A DNA stretch of 64,000 nucleotides, from positions 620,001 to 684,000 of the forward strand of contig JALOBK010000001.1 in NCBI GenBank assembly GCA_023228325.1, read 5' to 3'. The stretch comes from a bacterium. GTDB taxonomy: Bacteria; Auribacterota; UBA6266. The position numbers and the translations under genes are program-made. The notes under the pieces are model-generated. The model did not search any database. It was not told where the DNA came from and worked only from the letters and a program-made list of their open reading frames with translations. Of this stretch, positions 25,323 to 35,082 are shown piece by piece (position 1 is the first letter of the stretch; every line of letters begins with the position of its first letter).

Positions 25323-26267
25323 TTACTTCCTTATTTCGGCATTTTCCGATTGCTTTGTGCCGTCAACAAAACGCACCGAATCCTCAAAAGAAGCGATCAT
25401 GTCTTCCCCTGACGGCATATAGTTGGCGAATTTAACTTTGTCGCACTGTCTTAAAAATCTTTTGAGGAACTCCTTTCTTTCATCATTGAAATCATCTGAA
25501 TCCGAAATCTCCTGCAGGAATTCCTCGGTTGTTCTTTCAGGGGCGCGCAGCCCGAAACGGTCTTCAATATAACGCCTTATTATCGCTGACAGCCGGAAAT
25601 AAAACATTTTTATCAGACCCTTATTTATTAAATCGCTTTCCTTGAGATCGCTAAAAGCGTTAAATGCCCTTTCATGAGGAGATAAATACGTTTCCCGGAA
25701 CAGGGAAAAGCGCTTTTTCCCGGATTTCATCAGTAAAATAAAAGCTGAAAACATAAAAACAACAATAATCGCAATGATGAGCAAATAAACGGCAAATGAC
25801 GGAGCGGCAAAAACACCTTTTATGTCTTTTATGTCGCCGGGTTGTTCATCGAGGACGCTTTTGACTTCAACATATATTTCCTCAGTCTTATAAATCTTCT
25901 GGCCTCCTCCGGGAAATATAATTTTTACCTCCGCGGGGTCCAGTATATAGCCTCCTATATTGTATCCGCTTAAAACATACTCATATTCATCCTGTATAAA
26001 ATCCGCCGTTTTCATCTTTTCCGACTTATGCTTAACGGCTACTATCTCAAGATCTCCTATCTTATTCAGGAATTCGGGAAACTCCGCCGAAGAGCCGTAA
26101 GGGTATATCGAACGTACCGTATATTTCACAGGTTGCCCGATCTTAACATATGATTTATCCACAAAAGCATTCGCTGAAGTCTGCATATCCGCCGCTTTAG
26201 ACCCGGAGGCAAAAACAAAGAAAATTATAAACAATAAGATATACACGGGAAAATTTGTTTTTTTCAT
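25323..26267 (-). CDS. BatD-like/DUF4381-like membrane protein
   Basis: This 314-residue protein has a signal peptide, an N-terminal beta domain (VDKSYVKIGQPVKYTV, about 33), a membrane helix at about 165-187 and a cytoplasmic helical part with LSAIIRRYIEDRFGLRAPERT (in two contiguous blocks near 228-248) that resembles the end of BatD. Proteins of this shape stand between DUF58 and VWA genes in many MoxR operons. The function is unknown. It overlaps the DUF58 gene by four bases. Confidence 0.68.
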   Translation of the reverse strand: MKKTNFPVYILLFIIFFVFASGSKAADMQTSANAFVDKSYVKIGQPVKYTVRSIYPYGSSAEFPEFLNKIGDLEIVAVKHKSEKMKTADFIQDEYEYVLSGYNIGGYILDPAEVKIIFPGGGQKIYKTEEIYVEVKSVLDEQPGDIKDIKGVFAAPSFAVYLLIIAIIVVFMFSAFILLMKSGKKRFSLFRETYLSPHERAFNAFSDLKESDLINKGLIKMFYFRLSAIIRRYIEDRFGLRAPERTTEEFLQEISDSDDFNDERKEFLKRFLRQCDKVKFANYMPSGEDMIASFEDSVRFVDGTKQSENAEIRK

Positions 26268-27175
26268 CTCACCATACTTCTTCTTGCGCGGCCTCTGAAA
26301 AATTTCTCAACGGGATCCAATACCGATTTTCCTGTTTCGACGGGAATGATATCTATGTTCATGGAGCGTATTTTTCTGTAAAGATCCCTGTCTTCGGATG
26401 TTGTTGCCTCTTCATATCTTCTGCGGAATCCCTGATCGTTTGTGTCAACCAGGACGATTTCCCCTGTCTCGGCATCTTCAAACTGGACTATGCCCGCCCC
26501 CGGAATGGATTTCTCAAGATAATCCCGCACATGGACCGCGATCACATCATGTTTCTTTGAAGATATCATCATGGGTTTTAAATAGCCGGCATCATAGAAA
26601 TCCGATATCACAAACATTACGCTCCTCTTTATTAAAACCTTATTTGCAAAGTTTATCGCTAAAGCAAGGTCTGTTTTCCTGCCTGAAGGCTTAAAGAATA
26701 AAATTTCCCGTATAACCCTCAGAACATGTTTTTTCCCTTTTTTAGGCGGAATATATTTTTCTATTTTATCGGTAAATATCAACAAGCCTACCTTATCGTT
26801 ATTTTTTATTGCCGAAAAAGCCAGCGCGGCGGCAAGCTGGGCCGCAAGTTCGTTTTTCATCTGTACACGGGTGCCGAACTTGTTTGAACGGCTCATATCA
26901 ACCAGAAGCATGACCGTTAATTCTCTTTCCTCAACATACAGCTTTATAAAAGGGGAACCCATCCGGGCGGTAACGTTCCAGTCTATTCCCCTGACATCAT
27001 CTCCGGGAACATATTCCCTTACTTCTTCAAATTCGATTCCCTTCCCTTTGAAAACACTTTTGTACGCGCCGGATAATACCTCATCGACCATTTTAGTCGT
27101 ATATATCTGTATCTGCCGGACTTTCTTAAATATTTCTTTTTTAAGCTGTGTCTTCTTCATCCCCGCGTCTTTCAT
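26264..27175 (-). CDS. DUF58 protein of the MoxR/Bat operon
   Basis: This 303-residue soluble protein carries the DUF58 signature YVPGDDVRGIDWNVTARMG (about 55-73) and a VWA-like domain with LLVDMSRSNKFGT. It is the usual partner of a MoxR ATPase. Two in-frame ATG codons lie near the start (27175 and 27160); neither has ideal Shine-Dalgarno spacing, so the exact start is open. Confidence 0.88.
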   Translation of the reverse strand: MKDAGMKKTQLKKEIFKKVRQIQIYTTKMVDEVLSGAYKSVFKGKGIEFEEVREYVPGDDVRGIDWNVTARMGSPFIKLYVEERELTVMLLVDMSRSNKFGTRVQMKNELAAQLAAALAFSAIKNNDKVGLLIFTDKIEKYIPPKKGKKHVLRVIREILFFKPSGRKTDLALAINFANKVLIKRSVMFVISDFYDAGYLKPMMISSKKHDVIAVHVRDYLEKSIPGAGIVQFEDAETGEIVLVDTNDQGFRRRYEEATTSEDRDLYRKIRSMNIDIIPVETGKSVLDPVEKFFRGRARRSMVR

Positions 27176-27202
27176 CTCCCGTTTGATTCATGCCCCCCGT
27201 CC

Positions 27203-28192
27203 CTACGGGACTTCAATGGTATCAAAAATCTTTTGAATAATTGTCTCGGAATCAATGTCTTCAGCTTCCGCCTCGTAAGTAACGATTATCCTGTGGCGAA
27301 GAACATCCATCCCGATGGATTTTACATCCTGAGGCGTTACATAACCCCTTCCCTGCAGAAACGCATAGGCTTTGGAAGCTATGGTAAGATAAATACTGGC
27401 CCTGGGGGACGCGCCATATTCGATAAAATCCCTCAAATCTATATTGAATTTATCCGGTTCCCTTGTGGCAAACACGACATCAAGTATGTAATCCTTAATC
27501 TTATCGTCAATATAAATCTGGTCTACAAGAGCTCTGGCTCTGATTATATCTTCCGGGTTAATCACGGAATTAACCTGTATATTACCGCCCGTAAAAGCCA
27601 TCCTCTCAATTATTTTTTTCTCTTCGTCCCTGAAAGGATAGGTTATTTTGGCTTTCAACATAAACCTGTCCACCTGCGCTTCAGGCAGAGGATATGTGCC
27701 CTCCTGTTCAATGGGATTCTGGGTGGCAAGCACAAGAAAAGGATCCGTAAGTTTAAAGGTTTCTTCTCCGATTGTAACCTGCCGCTCCTGCATAGCTTCC
27801 AGTAACGCGCTTTGAACTTTAGCCGGAGCCCTGTTAATTTCATCAGCCAGAATAAAATTGGCAAAAATCGGGCCTTTTTTAACGCTGAATGTGCCTTCTT
27901 TGGGATTGTATATCAACGTTCCGACAATATCCGCAGGCAGAAGATCGGGTGTAAACTGTATGCGCTGGAATTTGGCATTTATACACGACGCAAGCGTCTT
28001 GACGGAAAGCGTTTTGGCAAGCCCCGGCACACCCTCAAGAAGAACATGCCCGTTGCCAAGCAGTCCTATAATCAAACGTTCTATCAGGTATTTCTGGCCA
28101 ACCATAACTTTTGCCATTTCATCAAGTAAATCTTTGATAAAAGAAAATTCCTGTTCAATTTTTTTGGTAAGGACGGTAATATCCCCGCTCAT
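27203..28192 (-). CDS. MoxR-family AAA+ ATPase
   Basis: This 329-residue ATPase has the Walker A-like GHVLLEGVPGLAKT (about 47), Walker B FILADEINRAPAK (about 112), the sensor ATQNPIEQEGTYPLPEAQ (about 155) and the C-terminal lid domain with SPRAS. MoxR ATPases act as chaperones for VWA proteins, here the products encoded downstream. AAAGGAG six bases before the ATG supports the start. It follows the anti-sigma gene by 36 bp, so the sigma factor system probably drives it. Confidence 0.93.
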   Translation of the reverse strand: MSGDITVLTKKIEQEFSFIKDLLDEMAKVMVGQKYLIERLIIGLLGNGHVLLEGVPGLAKTLSVKTLASCINAKFQRIQFTPDLLPADIVGTLIYNPKEGTFSVKKGPIFANFILADEINRAPAKVQSALLEAMQERQVTIGEETFKLTDPFLVLATQNPIEQEGTYPLPEAQVDRFMLKAKITYPFRDEEKKIIERMAFTGGNIQVNSVINPEDIIRARALVDQIYIDDKIKDYILDVVFATREPDKFNIDLRDFIEYGASPRASIYLTIASKAYAFLQGRGYVTPQDVKSIGMDVLRHRIIVTYEAEAEDIDSETIIQKIFDTIEVP

Positions 28193-28227
28193 ATGGAACT
28201 CCTTTCAAATCTCTGATTTCAAAAATC

Positions 28228-29088
28228 TCAGTTCCGGATAATATAATTTCCTCTGTCAGTCTCTATTTCATAAACACCGCTGTCAATCCCGTCATAAACA
28301 GTCCTGGCATCCCCGATGTTATTGACTTCATTGCCCTGCAATTTTATTATCTTATCTCCTCTTCTTATCCCCTTATTGTATCCTTTCGAAGTTTCATCTA
28401 TGTCTTCCACTATCAGAAAACCGGGCCCTTCTTTATATCCGTCAATTTCCTGTATCCGCATTCCCAGTTCGGGAAGGTTCATGAAAACCGGGGCGTTTTT
28501 CCCGCGGGCCTTCCGTAATCCGTCTTTCCGCTCAAGCAGAGGTTTTGACTCAATATCCGCTTTTAGCAGTTTTGTGGTTTCAGGACGGGTGTAAAAACCG
28601 GACCGAATCTGCGGTTTTCCAACGGGAGAAAAATCAAATTTTTCGTTCTCCGCGCCGAGGCCGGCAAACTCTTCCCTTTTTGCCGGTTCGGATATGTCAG
28701 GCTTATCCGCGGAAGTTTCCCTCTCTAATGTTTTTTCATTATGGACAAAATAATAACCGGCAATAATAAAGATACAGGCAGCCGCGGCAACAACGGCTAT
28801 ACGTTCCGCTTTCAGAAAAAAGATATTTCCTGTTCTGCCGGGCCTTCCGGTTCCGGCGGCTTTTTCCCCGTTTTTTATTCTCCCGGTAATCCTTCCGGGC
28901 AGGCTTTCAAAATAGCCTGCGGGAGCATCTGTTTTCCTGCGTTCCAGAAAAATTTCTCTCACCGCCATTATTTTTTCGTATTCGGCTCTGCAACCGGCGC
29001 AGGAATTCAAATGTTCAAAAAGCTTTTCAGACTCTTTTTTCTCAATCTCACCCCAGGCCAAATCAACAAGTTTCTCTTTGTCGCACAT
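28228..29088 (-). CDS. Zinc-finger anti-sigma factor with C-terminal PDZ-like domain
   Basis: This protein of about 286 residues starts with a ZAS anti-sigma domain, where a cysteine right after the Met (MCDKEKLVDLAWGE) and HLNSCAGC (HxxxCxxC) bind zinc. A single membrane helix (IAVVAAAACIFIIAGYYFV) follows. The outer part ends in a PDZ-like domain with GYNKGIRRGDKIIKLQGNEV. The ATG at 29088 has AAGGATG upstream; two further ATGs overlap the sigma stop codon (ATGATG). It should hold the ECF sigma factor at the membrane and release it on an envelope signal. The PDZ-like end suggests that it binds a peptide or protein terminus outside. Confidence 0.8.
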   Translation of the reverse strand: MCDKEKLVDLAWGEIEKKESEKLFEHLNSCAGCRAEYEKIMAVREIFLERRKTDAPAGYFESLPGRITGRIKNGEKAAGTGRPGRTGNIFFLKAERIAVVAAAACIFIIAGYYFVHNEKTLERETSADKPDISEPAKREEFAGLGAENEKFDFSPVGKPQIRSGFYTRPETTKLLKADIESKPLLERKDGLRKARGKNAPVFMNLPELGMRIQEIDGYKEGPGFLIVEDIDETSKGYNKGIRRGDKIIKLQGNEVNNIGDARTVYDGIDSGVYEIETDRGNYIIRN

Positions 29089-29093
29089 AACCA

Positions 29094-29681
29094 TCATCCT
29101 TTTATTTCGGAAGCCAGCGGTTTCAAACAATCATAAAGCTTCTTTCTCGCGTAATGAAGCCTCGATCTCACAGTGCCTTCGGAAATTTTCAAAATCTTCG
29201 CAATCTCAGAATGTGACATCTCCTGAAGGTCAAACATAACAATCACGGAACTGTGTTTTGCCGGCAGTTTTTTTAAAGCGGCGTCAATTATCATTTTCTT
29301 ATCTTTAATATTCAGTAACTCCTTGGGATCCGACACATCAGGCAAACCTGATTTTTGGCTTGCCCGGCCGCCAAAATTTTCCATTTCATCCAGGCTTGTT
29401 TCCTTCCTGATCTTACGCCTGCGAAGCCTGTTTATAGCCTTGTTAACAGCAATACGGTGAATCCATGTCCCAAGTCCGGCTTCCTTTCTGAATTTACCGA
29501 TATTTTTATAAACACTTATAAAAACCTCCTGCGCTATATCATCCGCGTCCTGGTGAGACCCCGTCATCCTATAGGCAAGAAAATATACATTCTCCTGATG
29601 GCTGCGGATTATCTGTTCAAACGCGGATTCGTCACCGACAGACGCTTTCTCTATAATATCAAATTCATTTTTTGCTTTCAT
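29094..29681 (-). CDS. ECF RNA polymerase sigma factor
   Basis: This 195-residue protein has sigma region 2 (YRMTGSHQDADDIAQEVFISVYK, read as two adjoining blocks near 38-60) and region 4 (EMSHSEIAKILKISEGTVRSRL, about 152-173). It lacks regions 1 and 3, as in the extracytoplasmic function group. It is translationally coupled to its anti-sigma factor. A possible self-promoter lies just upstream (GAAC, 19 bases, TCCATA). Confidence 0.93.
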   Translation of the reverse strand: MKAKNEFDIIEKASVGDESAFEQIIRSHQENVYFLAYRMTGSHQDADDIAQEVFISVYKNIGKFRKEAGLGTWIHRIAVNKAINRLRRRKIRKETSLDEMENFGGRASQKSGLPDVSDPKELLNIKDKKMIIDAALKKLPAKHSSVIVMFDLQEMSHSEIAKILKISEGTVRSRLHYARKKLYDCLKPLASEIKG

Positions 29682-29686
29682 ATTTA

Positions 29687-29719
29687 TGGACGCCTTACGG
29701 CAAAAAATCGTTCAAAATA
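29687..29719 (-). promoter_or_regulatory. Candidate ECF-type autoregulatory promoter
   Basis: On the minus strand TTGAAC stands 19 bases before TCCATA, similar to the GAAC and TC elements of ECF promoters. The supposed -10 lies only a few bases before the sigma-factor ATG, which itself lacks a clear Shine-Dalgarno. No better sigma-70 promoter is seen in the 50-bp gap. Confidence 0.35.
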
Positions 29720-29731
29720 TAATTACACATT

Positions 29732-31087
29732 TTACAGGCAACATACCTGGTTTCTTCCCTCTTCTTTAGCCGTATAAAGGGCATTGTCGGCCAGTTCTAT
29801 AAGACGGGAAGGGTTATCACAATCCTCGGGAAAGTTTGAAATCCCTATGCTGACCGTCAGGTCCATTTTTTCTTCCTGAACGATGAAATCATGCTTCATC
29901 ACTTTTATCCGCAGTCTTTCCGCAACCTTAAACGCATTATCTTTGGATGTATTCGGAAGGGCCATACAGAATTCTTCCCCGCCGTAACGGCCGACAAGAT
30001 CTCCCTGCCTGGCCCGGTCTTTCAGGACAAACGCAAGTTCTTTAAGTATGATGTCCCCGACCAAATGCCCGTACGTATCGTTATATTTTTTGAAATGGTC
30101 TATGTCTATCATAAGAAAAGAAAACGGGCTTTTTATTTTCAGCGCCCGTTCAATTTCGCTGTCAAACCTTTTCATAAAATAACGCCTGAGATATAACCCC
30201 GTTAATTCATCTATAATCGATAATTCCCTGATCTTTTCATAAAAAGAGGTCTTCTTGATTTCCAAAGCCGCGTCGGCAATAAGAATCCTCACATTTTCAA
30301 GTTCATCGAAAGACACGCCGCCAAAAATAAGGACGCCGAGCACTTCGTCTTCTGTTTTCATGGGAATCGCAATAATATCATACGGGGATAAAGATTCGTT
30401 TGATTCTCCGATTCTAAGTTTTCCGGACGCATCTTTATAAATAACTTCCCTGTGCCGCATTACGGAATCAAAGACCTCTTTTTCCTCCTTATTAAAATCT
30501 TTATCTGATATATTGCATGTTTTAAGGTCTACAATATCGGGGCTTTTATCCCCCGATTCAATTGAAAGCCTGAATATAATCATCTTGCCCCATTTGAAGT
30601 TCGAAAGTTCCCTTATACAGCAGGCGCATTCGCTCAGGGTTTGTGCCATATCCAGGTTTGAACTCATGGAAGTAAGGCCTTTATATAATTTCTCTACTTC
30701 ATTAACCTCTTTCCTTTTTTCTTCATTCTCCGCTTTTACCGCACGGTGTTTTTCAGAAACATTATCATATCTGTCTCTTGCTCTTCTGTAGTTGCAAAAC
30801 GCTTCTTCAACTCTGAGAACCTGTTTGTTCCTGTAAAAAAATATAACTGTAATATAAATAACCATATAACAGAGGCTCAATCCTATAAGCCACGGGGATT
30901 CATATAAGAAAATACCGTCTTTTTCAAGCATCTTGTATACAAGAAAAATCACGATATGAGCCAAGCCGGCAAAAGAAATAAGACAGGCGACCCTGTAGCT
31001 GAAAAACAGGCCGATTATAATAATCAGCGCGGTATAAAACGGTAAAGCAAAAAATAAATTCAGGTTTATTATCAGCCCTTCTGCCAT
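29732..31087 (-). CDS. Membrane GAF-like/GGDEF diguanylate cyclase
   Basis: This 451-residue protein has three to four N-terminal membrane helices, a coiled coil (about 100-150), a GAF-like sensor region (about 150-280) and a GGDEF domain with RYGGEEFCMALP and the usual LMIDIDHFKKYND metal site. The intact GGEEF indicates active synthesis of cyclic di-GMP. It overlaps the next GGDEF gene by 16 bp, so the two are cotranscribed. Confidence 0.88.
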   Translation of the reverse strand: MAEGLIINLNLFFALPFYTALIIIIGLFFSYRVACLISFAGLAHIVIFLVYKMLEKDGIFLYESPWLIGLSLCYMVIYITVIFFYRNKQVLRVEEAFCNYRRARDRYDNVSEKHRAVKAENEEKRKEVNEVEKLYKGLTSMSSNLDMAQTLSECACCIRELSNFKWGKMIIFRLSIESGDKSPDIVDLKTCNISDKDFNKEEKEVFDSVMRHREVIYKDASGKLRIGESNESLSPYDIIAIPMKTEDEVLGVLIFGGVSFDELENVRILIADAALEIKKTSFYEKIRELSIIDELTGLYLRRYFMKRFDSEIERALKIKSPFSFLMIDIDHFKKYNDTYGHLVGDIILKELAFVLKDRARQGDLVGRYGGEEFCMALPNTSKDNAFKVAERLRIKVMKHDFIVQEEKMDLTVSIGISNFPEDCDNPSRLIELADNALYTAKEEGRNQVCCL

Positions 31088-32505
31088 AACACCGCCCTGT
31101 TCTTTCCCTGCCCTTTAGCCGCATACAGGGAACTGTCCGCCGCCTCAATTAAATCTTCGGCCTTCTTAAATGCGGAATCCATAAAAGCGACACCCGCGCT
31201 TACCGTAACCCTTATCCTGTCTTCTCTTATGGTCTCTTCGGAAGAAGCGATACTTCCGCATATTTTCTCAGCAAATTCAAAAGCTGTCCCGGAAGATATC
31301 TCAGGCAATATACACGCAAACTCTTCTCCTCCGTATCTTGCCACTATACCTTTCTGCCCTATAATCGCCTGAATTTCCCCCGCAGTCTTCCTGAGCACTA
31401 TATCTCCCACAACATGCCCGTATTTATCATTCAACTTTTTAAAATCATCTATGTCCATCATTATCAATGACAGCGGCTTTTCCGTTCCCTGCTTTACATA
31501 CTCGGTTATCTTCTGCCTGAAATAACCCGCCGTAAACAAGCCTGTTAACCCGTCTTTTATGGCAAGCAGCCTGGTTGTTTCATAAAGCTGGGAATTTGAA
31601 AAAGCCAATGCCGAAAGATTCGCGATAATTGAAAGAATCCTCAGGTCATCAACGGAATAAAGTCCGGGTTCCTCATTGTTTATCTTGAGTATTCCCATAA
31701 TTTTATTGTCACTGATTAAAGGCGAGGCAATTATGCTCTTCGCCATACTGCTGTATTTTCTGCCGAATCTGAAATCTTTATTCAGATCCGATATATGCAC
31801 AGGCTGTCTGTTCCTGAATATCCATTGGTTTAAATCATCCTTCTCGAAGTACGTAAAATCATCGCTCTTCACCCTGTACGCGTTCAAACCCCGGAGTTCC
31901 ATGGTCCTCATATCCTCGGTTAAAAGATAAATCTGATAAACCCCGGATTTCTGGATAATCTGAATCATGTTTTTTATCACTTTTTTGATAAGTTCTTCTC
32001 TGGTAAGGGAAATGCCTATATCTTTCGAAATAACCCTCAGTTTGGATATCCTGAGCAGTTTTCTGTCAAGTGATTCTCCCAGCAAACTTTCTTTTTGAAG
32101 GTCTTTGAACAGGGTATTTGCCGATTCGGAGATATCGTTGGATTTAATTTTTATATCCGAAACTTCATTATTCTGCTTATTCCAGAACCTATACAGCGAC
32201 ATGCTTACCGCGGCAAACGCGAAACCGTTGGATAAAAATTCCCATTTCTGGAATACAGCCGCCACAAACACGGTAACGATTACAGACAGGCCTGCGATTA
32301 TGCTTCCTGCGATATTACCCATCAGAAACCAGGCTGATGTTATTATCAGGGTGTAGAACGCAACCGCATAAAACGAATAATATTCAAATTTTTTTATTTC
32401 GTACCGGTAAGAGTAAGTATAGGTCAGAGATATTATTATATATGTCAGTATGACCGCGGTAACAACGGTAAGAATCTTAAGGTGTTTTTCCCTTATTCCA
32501 ATCAT
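31072..32505 (-). CDS. Membrane GAF/GGDEF diguanylate cyclase
   Basis: This 477-residue protein has about four N-terminal membrane helices, a GAF domain (about 165-310, with IIASPLISDNKIMGILKINN) and a GGDEF domain with LIMMDIDDFKKLNDKYGH and RYGGEEFACILPE. Active-site residues are intact, so it should make cyclic di-GMP. AAGGGG before the ATG supports the start. It is related to but different from the cyclase downstream. Confidence 0.9.
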   Translation of the reverse strand: MIGIREKHLKILTVVTAVILTYIIISLTYTYSYRYEIKKFEYYSFYAVAFYTLIITSAWFLMGNIAGSIIAGLSVIVTVFVAAVFQKWEFLSNGFAFAAVSMSLYRFWNKQNNEVSDIKIKSNDISESANTLFKDLQKESLLGESLDRKLLRISKLRVISKDIGISLTREELIKKVIKNMIQIIQKSGVYQIYLLTEDMRTMELRGLNAYRVKSDDFTYFEKDDLNQWIFRNRQPVHISDLNKDFRFGRKYSSMAKSIIASPLISDNKIMGILKINNEEPGLYSVDDLRILSIIANLSALAFSNSQLYETTRLLAIKDGLTGLFTAGYFRQKITEYVKQGTEKPLSLIMMDIDDFKKLNDKYGHVVGDIVLRKTAGEIQAIIGQKGIVARYGGEEFACILPEISSGTAFEFAEKICGSIASSEETIREDRIRVTVSAGVAFMDSAFKKAEDLIEAADSSLYAAKGQGKNRAVLWQKG

Positions 32506-32515
32506 AATACCCCTT

Positions 32516-32549
32516 CAAAAAAAATGCGAGCGTATCCCTACCACTCGCA
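32516..32549 (-). terminator. Terminator after the MalK-type ATPase gene
   Basis: Arms TGCGAG and CTCGCA enclose a 13-base loop and are followed by eight T residues on the minus strand. It separates the transporter ATPase from the GGDEF pair. Confidence 0.75.
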
Positions 32550-32578
32550 ATTTATCTTCTTCAAAAATCCGTGGTATG

Positions 32579-33682
32579 CTACACAATCGTTTTTTCAGTA
32601 TCGACATCGAAGAAGTGGGCATGATTCATATCAAATACCAGTTCAAGGTCTTGATTAACCTCTGCTTTTTCATGCGAATCTACTCTGGCTATAAATGGAT
32701 TTGTACCGGTATTCATATAAAGATATATCTCTGAGCCCATTGGCTCAATGACTTCCACGGTTGCTGTGATAGTAGATTCAGGATCGGCGCTGCTCATAAA
32801 CAACTTATCAAAAATGTCCTCAGGCCTTATTCCAAAATATATTTTTTTATCAATGTATGTCTCCAGTTTGGGAATCATATCATTCACAATTCTGACCTTG
32901 AAGTTTCCTTCATCGAAGAAAAGCCCGCCTTTCTCGCTTATAACCGAGCCTCCCATAAAGTTCATGGGAGGGCTTCCTATAAAACCCGCGACAAATTTAT
33001 TCGCGGGATGTTCATATAAAGTCAACGGGTCGGCTACCTGTTGTATAAAACCGTCTTTCATAACAACGATCCTATCCCCCATTGTCATAGCTTCTGTCTG
33101 GTCATGTGTAACGTAGATCATTGTGGACTGAAGTTTTGTGTGGAGTTTTGATATTTCCGTCCTCATCTGGACTCTCAGCTTAGCGTCAAGATTTGAAAGA
33201 GGTTCATCGAAAAGAAAAGCTTTCGGTTTTCTGACTATTGCCCGTCCGACGGCCACTCTCTGCCGCTGTCCGCCCGAAAGGGCCTTGGGTTTCCTGTCGA
33301 GGAGAGCCGTTATCCCCAGTATTTCAGCCGCTTCTTTAACCCTTTTATCTATTTCTTCCTTTGAATATTTCCTGAGCTTCAGGCCAAAAGCCATATTCTT
33401 ATAAACCGTCATGTGGGGATAAAGGGCATAATTCTGAAACACCATCGCAATATCCCTGTCCTTGGGAGGAATATCATTTATAACCTTCCCGTCTATCGTA
33501 ACAGACCCCGATGTTATTTCCTCAAGGCCCGCCACCATTCTCAAGGTTGTGGATTTACCGCAACCCGAGGGCCCGACCAGCACAAGAAACTCTTTATCCG
33601 AAATGTCCAGATTGGCGCTCTGAACGGCAACGACCCCGCCGGGATACACTTTCTTCACATCCTTAAGAACAACTTTTGCCAT
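32579..33682 (-). CDS. Sugar ABC transporter ATP-binding protein (MalK/UgpC/MsmX type)
   Basis: This 367-residue ATPase has Walker [11 protein letters not shown], the Q-loop [12 protein letters not shown], the signature [15 protein letters not shown], Walker [14 protein letters not shown] and a C-terminal TOBE regulatory domain (about 240-360). Such proteins power carbohydrate importers. No binding protein or permease is nearby and it has its own promoter and terminator, so it is probably a shared ATPase serving several sugar importers, as MsmX does. Confidence 0.93.
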   Translation of the reverse strand: MAKVVLKDVKKVYPGGVVAVQSANLDISDKEFLVLVGPSGCGKSTTLRMVAGLEEITSGSVTIDGKVINDIPPKDRDIAMVFQNYALYPHMTVYKNMAFGLKLRKYSKEEIDKRVKEAAEILGITALLDRKPKALSGGQRQRVAVGRAIVRKPKAFLFDEPLSNLDAKLRVQMRTEISKLHTKLQSTMIYVTHDQTEAMTMGDRIVVMKDGFIQQVADPLTLYEHPANKFVAGFIGSPPMNFMGGSVISEKGGLFFDEGNFKVRIVNDMIPKLETYIDKKIYFGIRPEDIFDKLFMSSADPESTITATVEVIEPMGSEIYLYMNTGTNPFIARVDSHEKAEVNQDLELVFDMNHAHFFDVDTEKTIV

Positions 33683-33738
33683 ATAAATACTCCTTAATGG
33701 AAATTACATGATAATTATAACACCTATAAGACCTCAAA

Positions 33739-33767
33739 TAATAACACTTTTTTCCGCCAGTTGTCAA
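33739..33767 (-). promoter_or_regulatory. Promoter of the MalK-type ATPase gene
   Basis: The minus strand reads TTGACA, a 17-base spacer and TTATTA, in the 122-bp gap upstream of the gene. AAGGAG precedes the ATG. Confidence 0.65.
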
Positions 33768-33804
33768 AAAAAACAAAGTTAAACAGAGATGAAGTGAAAA
33801 ACAC

Positions 33805-35004
33805 CTATTTCTGGCCGGGATTTATGTAATCGACAACCCCGTTTACGGTATCGGATATTTTATCTTTTATCTTTTTCACGCCGTTTGAGATGTTCTCTCC
33901 GGTAATATCAATGCCTTCTTTTATACTGCCGGCAGCCTTAAGCGGAATATCAAGGGCATTGAGAATGGAATTTATTATCACTTTTTCACTGCCCGGAGCA
34001 AGCCTGACCTGCGGGTCGGATATATTGCCCGTTAGAGTATAATGGAATTTCATGTCATTATGTTCCGATATGTGCATCACGACTTTTTCCACGGCAACAC
34101 CAAAAAGCTGTTGCGAAATAAGACCTTCTTTTACCCTCACGGCAACTTCTTTCAATTCTATATAACCGCCGCCTACAAGTTCCTCGTCCCGGCACGCGCC
34201 CCTGCAAAAAACGGATATTTCTCCGCTATCTATAATTATAGGTGAAGCCGGATTATAATAAGGGCTGAACCGGTTAAGCACAACATTGTCCAGATGTATA
34301 TCAATCTCAAAATCTTTTACGATAGCCGCGGGATCGAATTTCCCGCATATGTGTATTTTTGACCTTTCCATATCCCCTATACCTGCATCAAGGGTCAATT
34401 CAGCGTATTTATCTTCCGCGGGAGGCGGTAAATAAAACTTTTCCAGAACGAGATTAATGTCTTTCAGGTCCATGCTGAATTGTTTTTCGGGAAAATCGTC
34501 CTTAAACCGGACAATCCCTTCATAAATCTTCAGCGTCCCGATCTGCAGGCCCCGGAGATTTATTTTCCCGGATTCTTCACCTGTATAAGAACTCAGTCTT
34601 TTCTTAATCTCAACAATATTTATCTCTTTTTCCCTGTTTCTTTCGACATTTAAAACAGGTTTCTTCACAATCGCATGATTAATCCATAAATGTCCCGACA
34701 TCAAAGCCCGAAGGTTCAATCCGGCTTTGATGCTGTCCGCCGTAAAAAAAGGGTCCCTGCCGGAATTCACATCTGTCAGGCTTATATTCTCGATCTCTAT
34801 TTCCCCTGTAATGATTCCCAATTTAAAATCATCAAATCTTATATCGAGGCTTGTTTTGTCATATATCCTGGAAACAACGAAATTCCTGAATATATCGGTA
34901 AAATATATATACAGAACACCGGATGTCAGGCAGAAAATCACGAGGAAATATACCGCAAGACGCAATAATATATGTTTTTTTGCGTATTTAGTCTGTTTTT
35001 TCAT
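33805..35004 (-). CDS. AsmA/DUF748-like envelope protein
   Basis: This 399-residue protein has one N-terminal membrane helix (about 11-32) and a long beta-rich part with the family phrases IRFDDFKLGIITGEIEIENISL and DPFFTADSIKAGLNLRAL (each within the first 100 residues). Its C-terminal part is an amphipathic helix region. The AsmA and DUF748 groups are lipid-path or outer-membrane assembly proteins facing the periplasm. The assignment rests on overall pattern. Confidence 0.6.
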   Translation of the reverse strand: MKKQTKYAKKHILLRLAVYFLVIFCLTSGVLYIYFTDIFRNFVVSRIYDKTSLDIRFDDFKLGIITGEIEIENISLTDVNSGRDPFFTADSIKAGLNLRALMSGHLWINHAIVKKPVLNVERNREKEINIVEIKKRLSSYTGEESGKINLRGLQIGTLKIYEGIVRFKDDFPEKQFSMDLKDINLVLEKFYLPPPAEDKYAELTLDAGIGDMERSKIHICGKFDPAAIVKDFEIDIHLDNVVLNRFSPYYNPASPIIIDSGEISVFCRGACRDEELVGGGYIELKEVAVRVKEGLISQQLFGVAVEKVVMHISEHNDMKFHYTLTGNISDPQVRLAPGSEKVIINSILNALDIPLKAAGSIKEGIDITGENISNGVKKIKDKISDTVNGVVDYINPGQK

Positions 35005-35082
35005 AATTAATACGGATATGGATATATATCAGGGTTAGACACAGGAAAACCTAAAATGCTCGAATATTTTTCCGGACGGGGC

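Noticed and set aside
28738..29136. Plus-strand ORFs opposite the long minus-strand genes (for example in 28.7-29.1 kb and 9.4-12.1 kb)
   Set aside because: They are shadows of strongly supported minus-strand genes, with no ribosome sites and low-quality protein composition.
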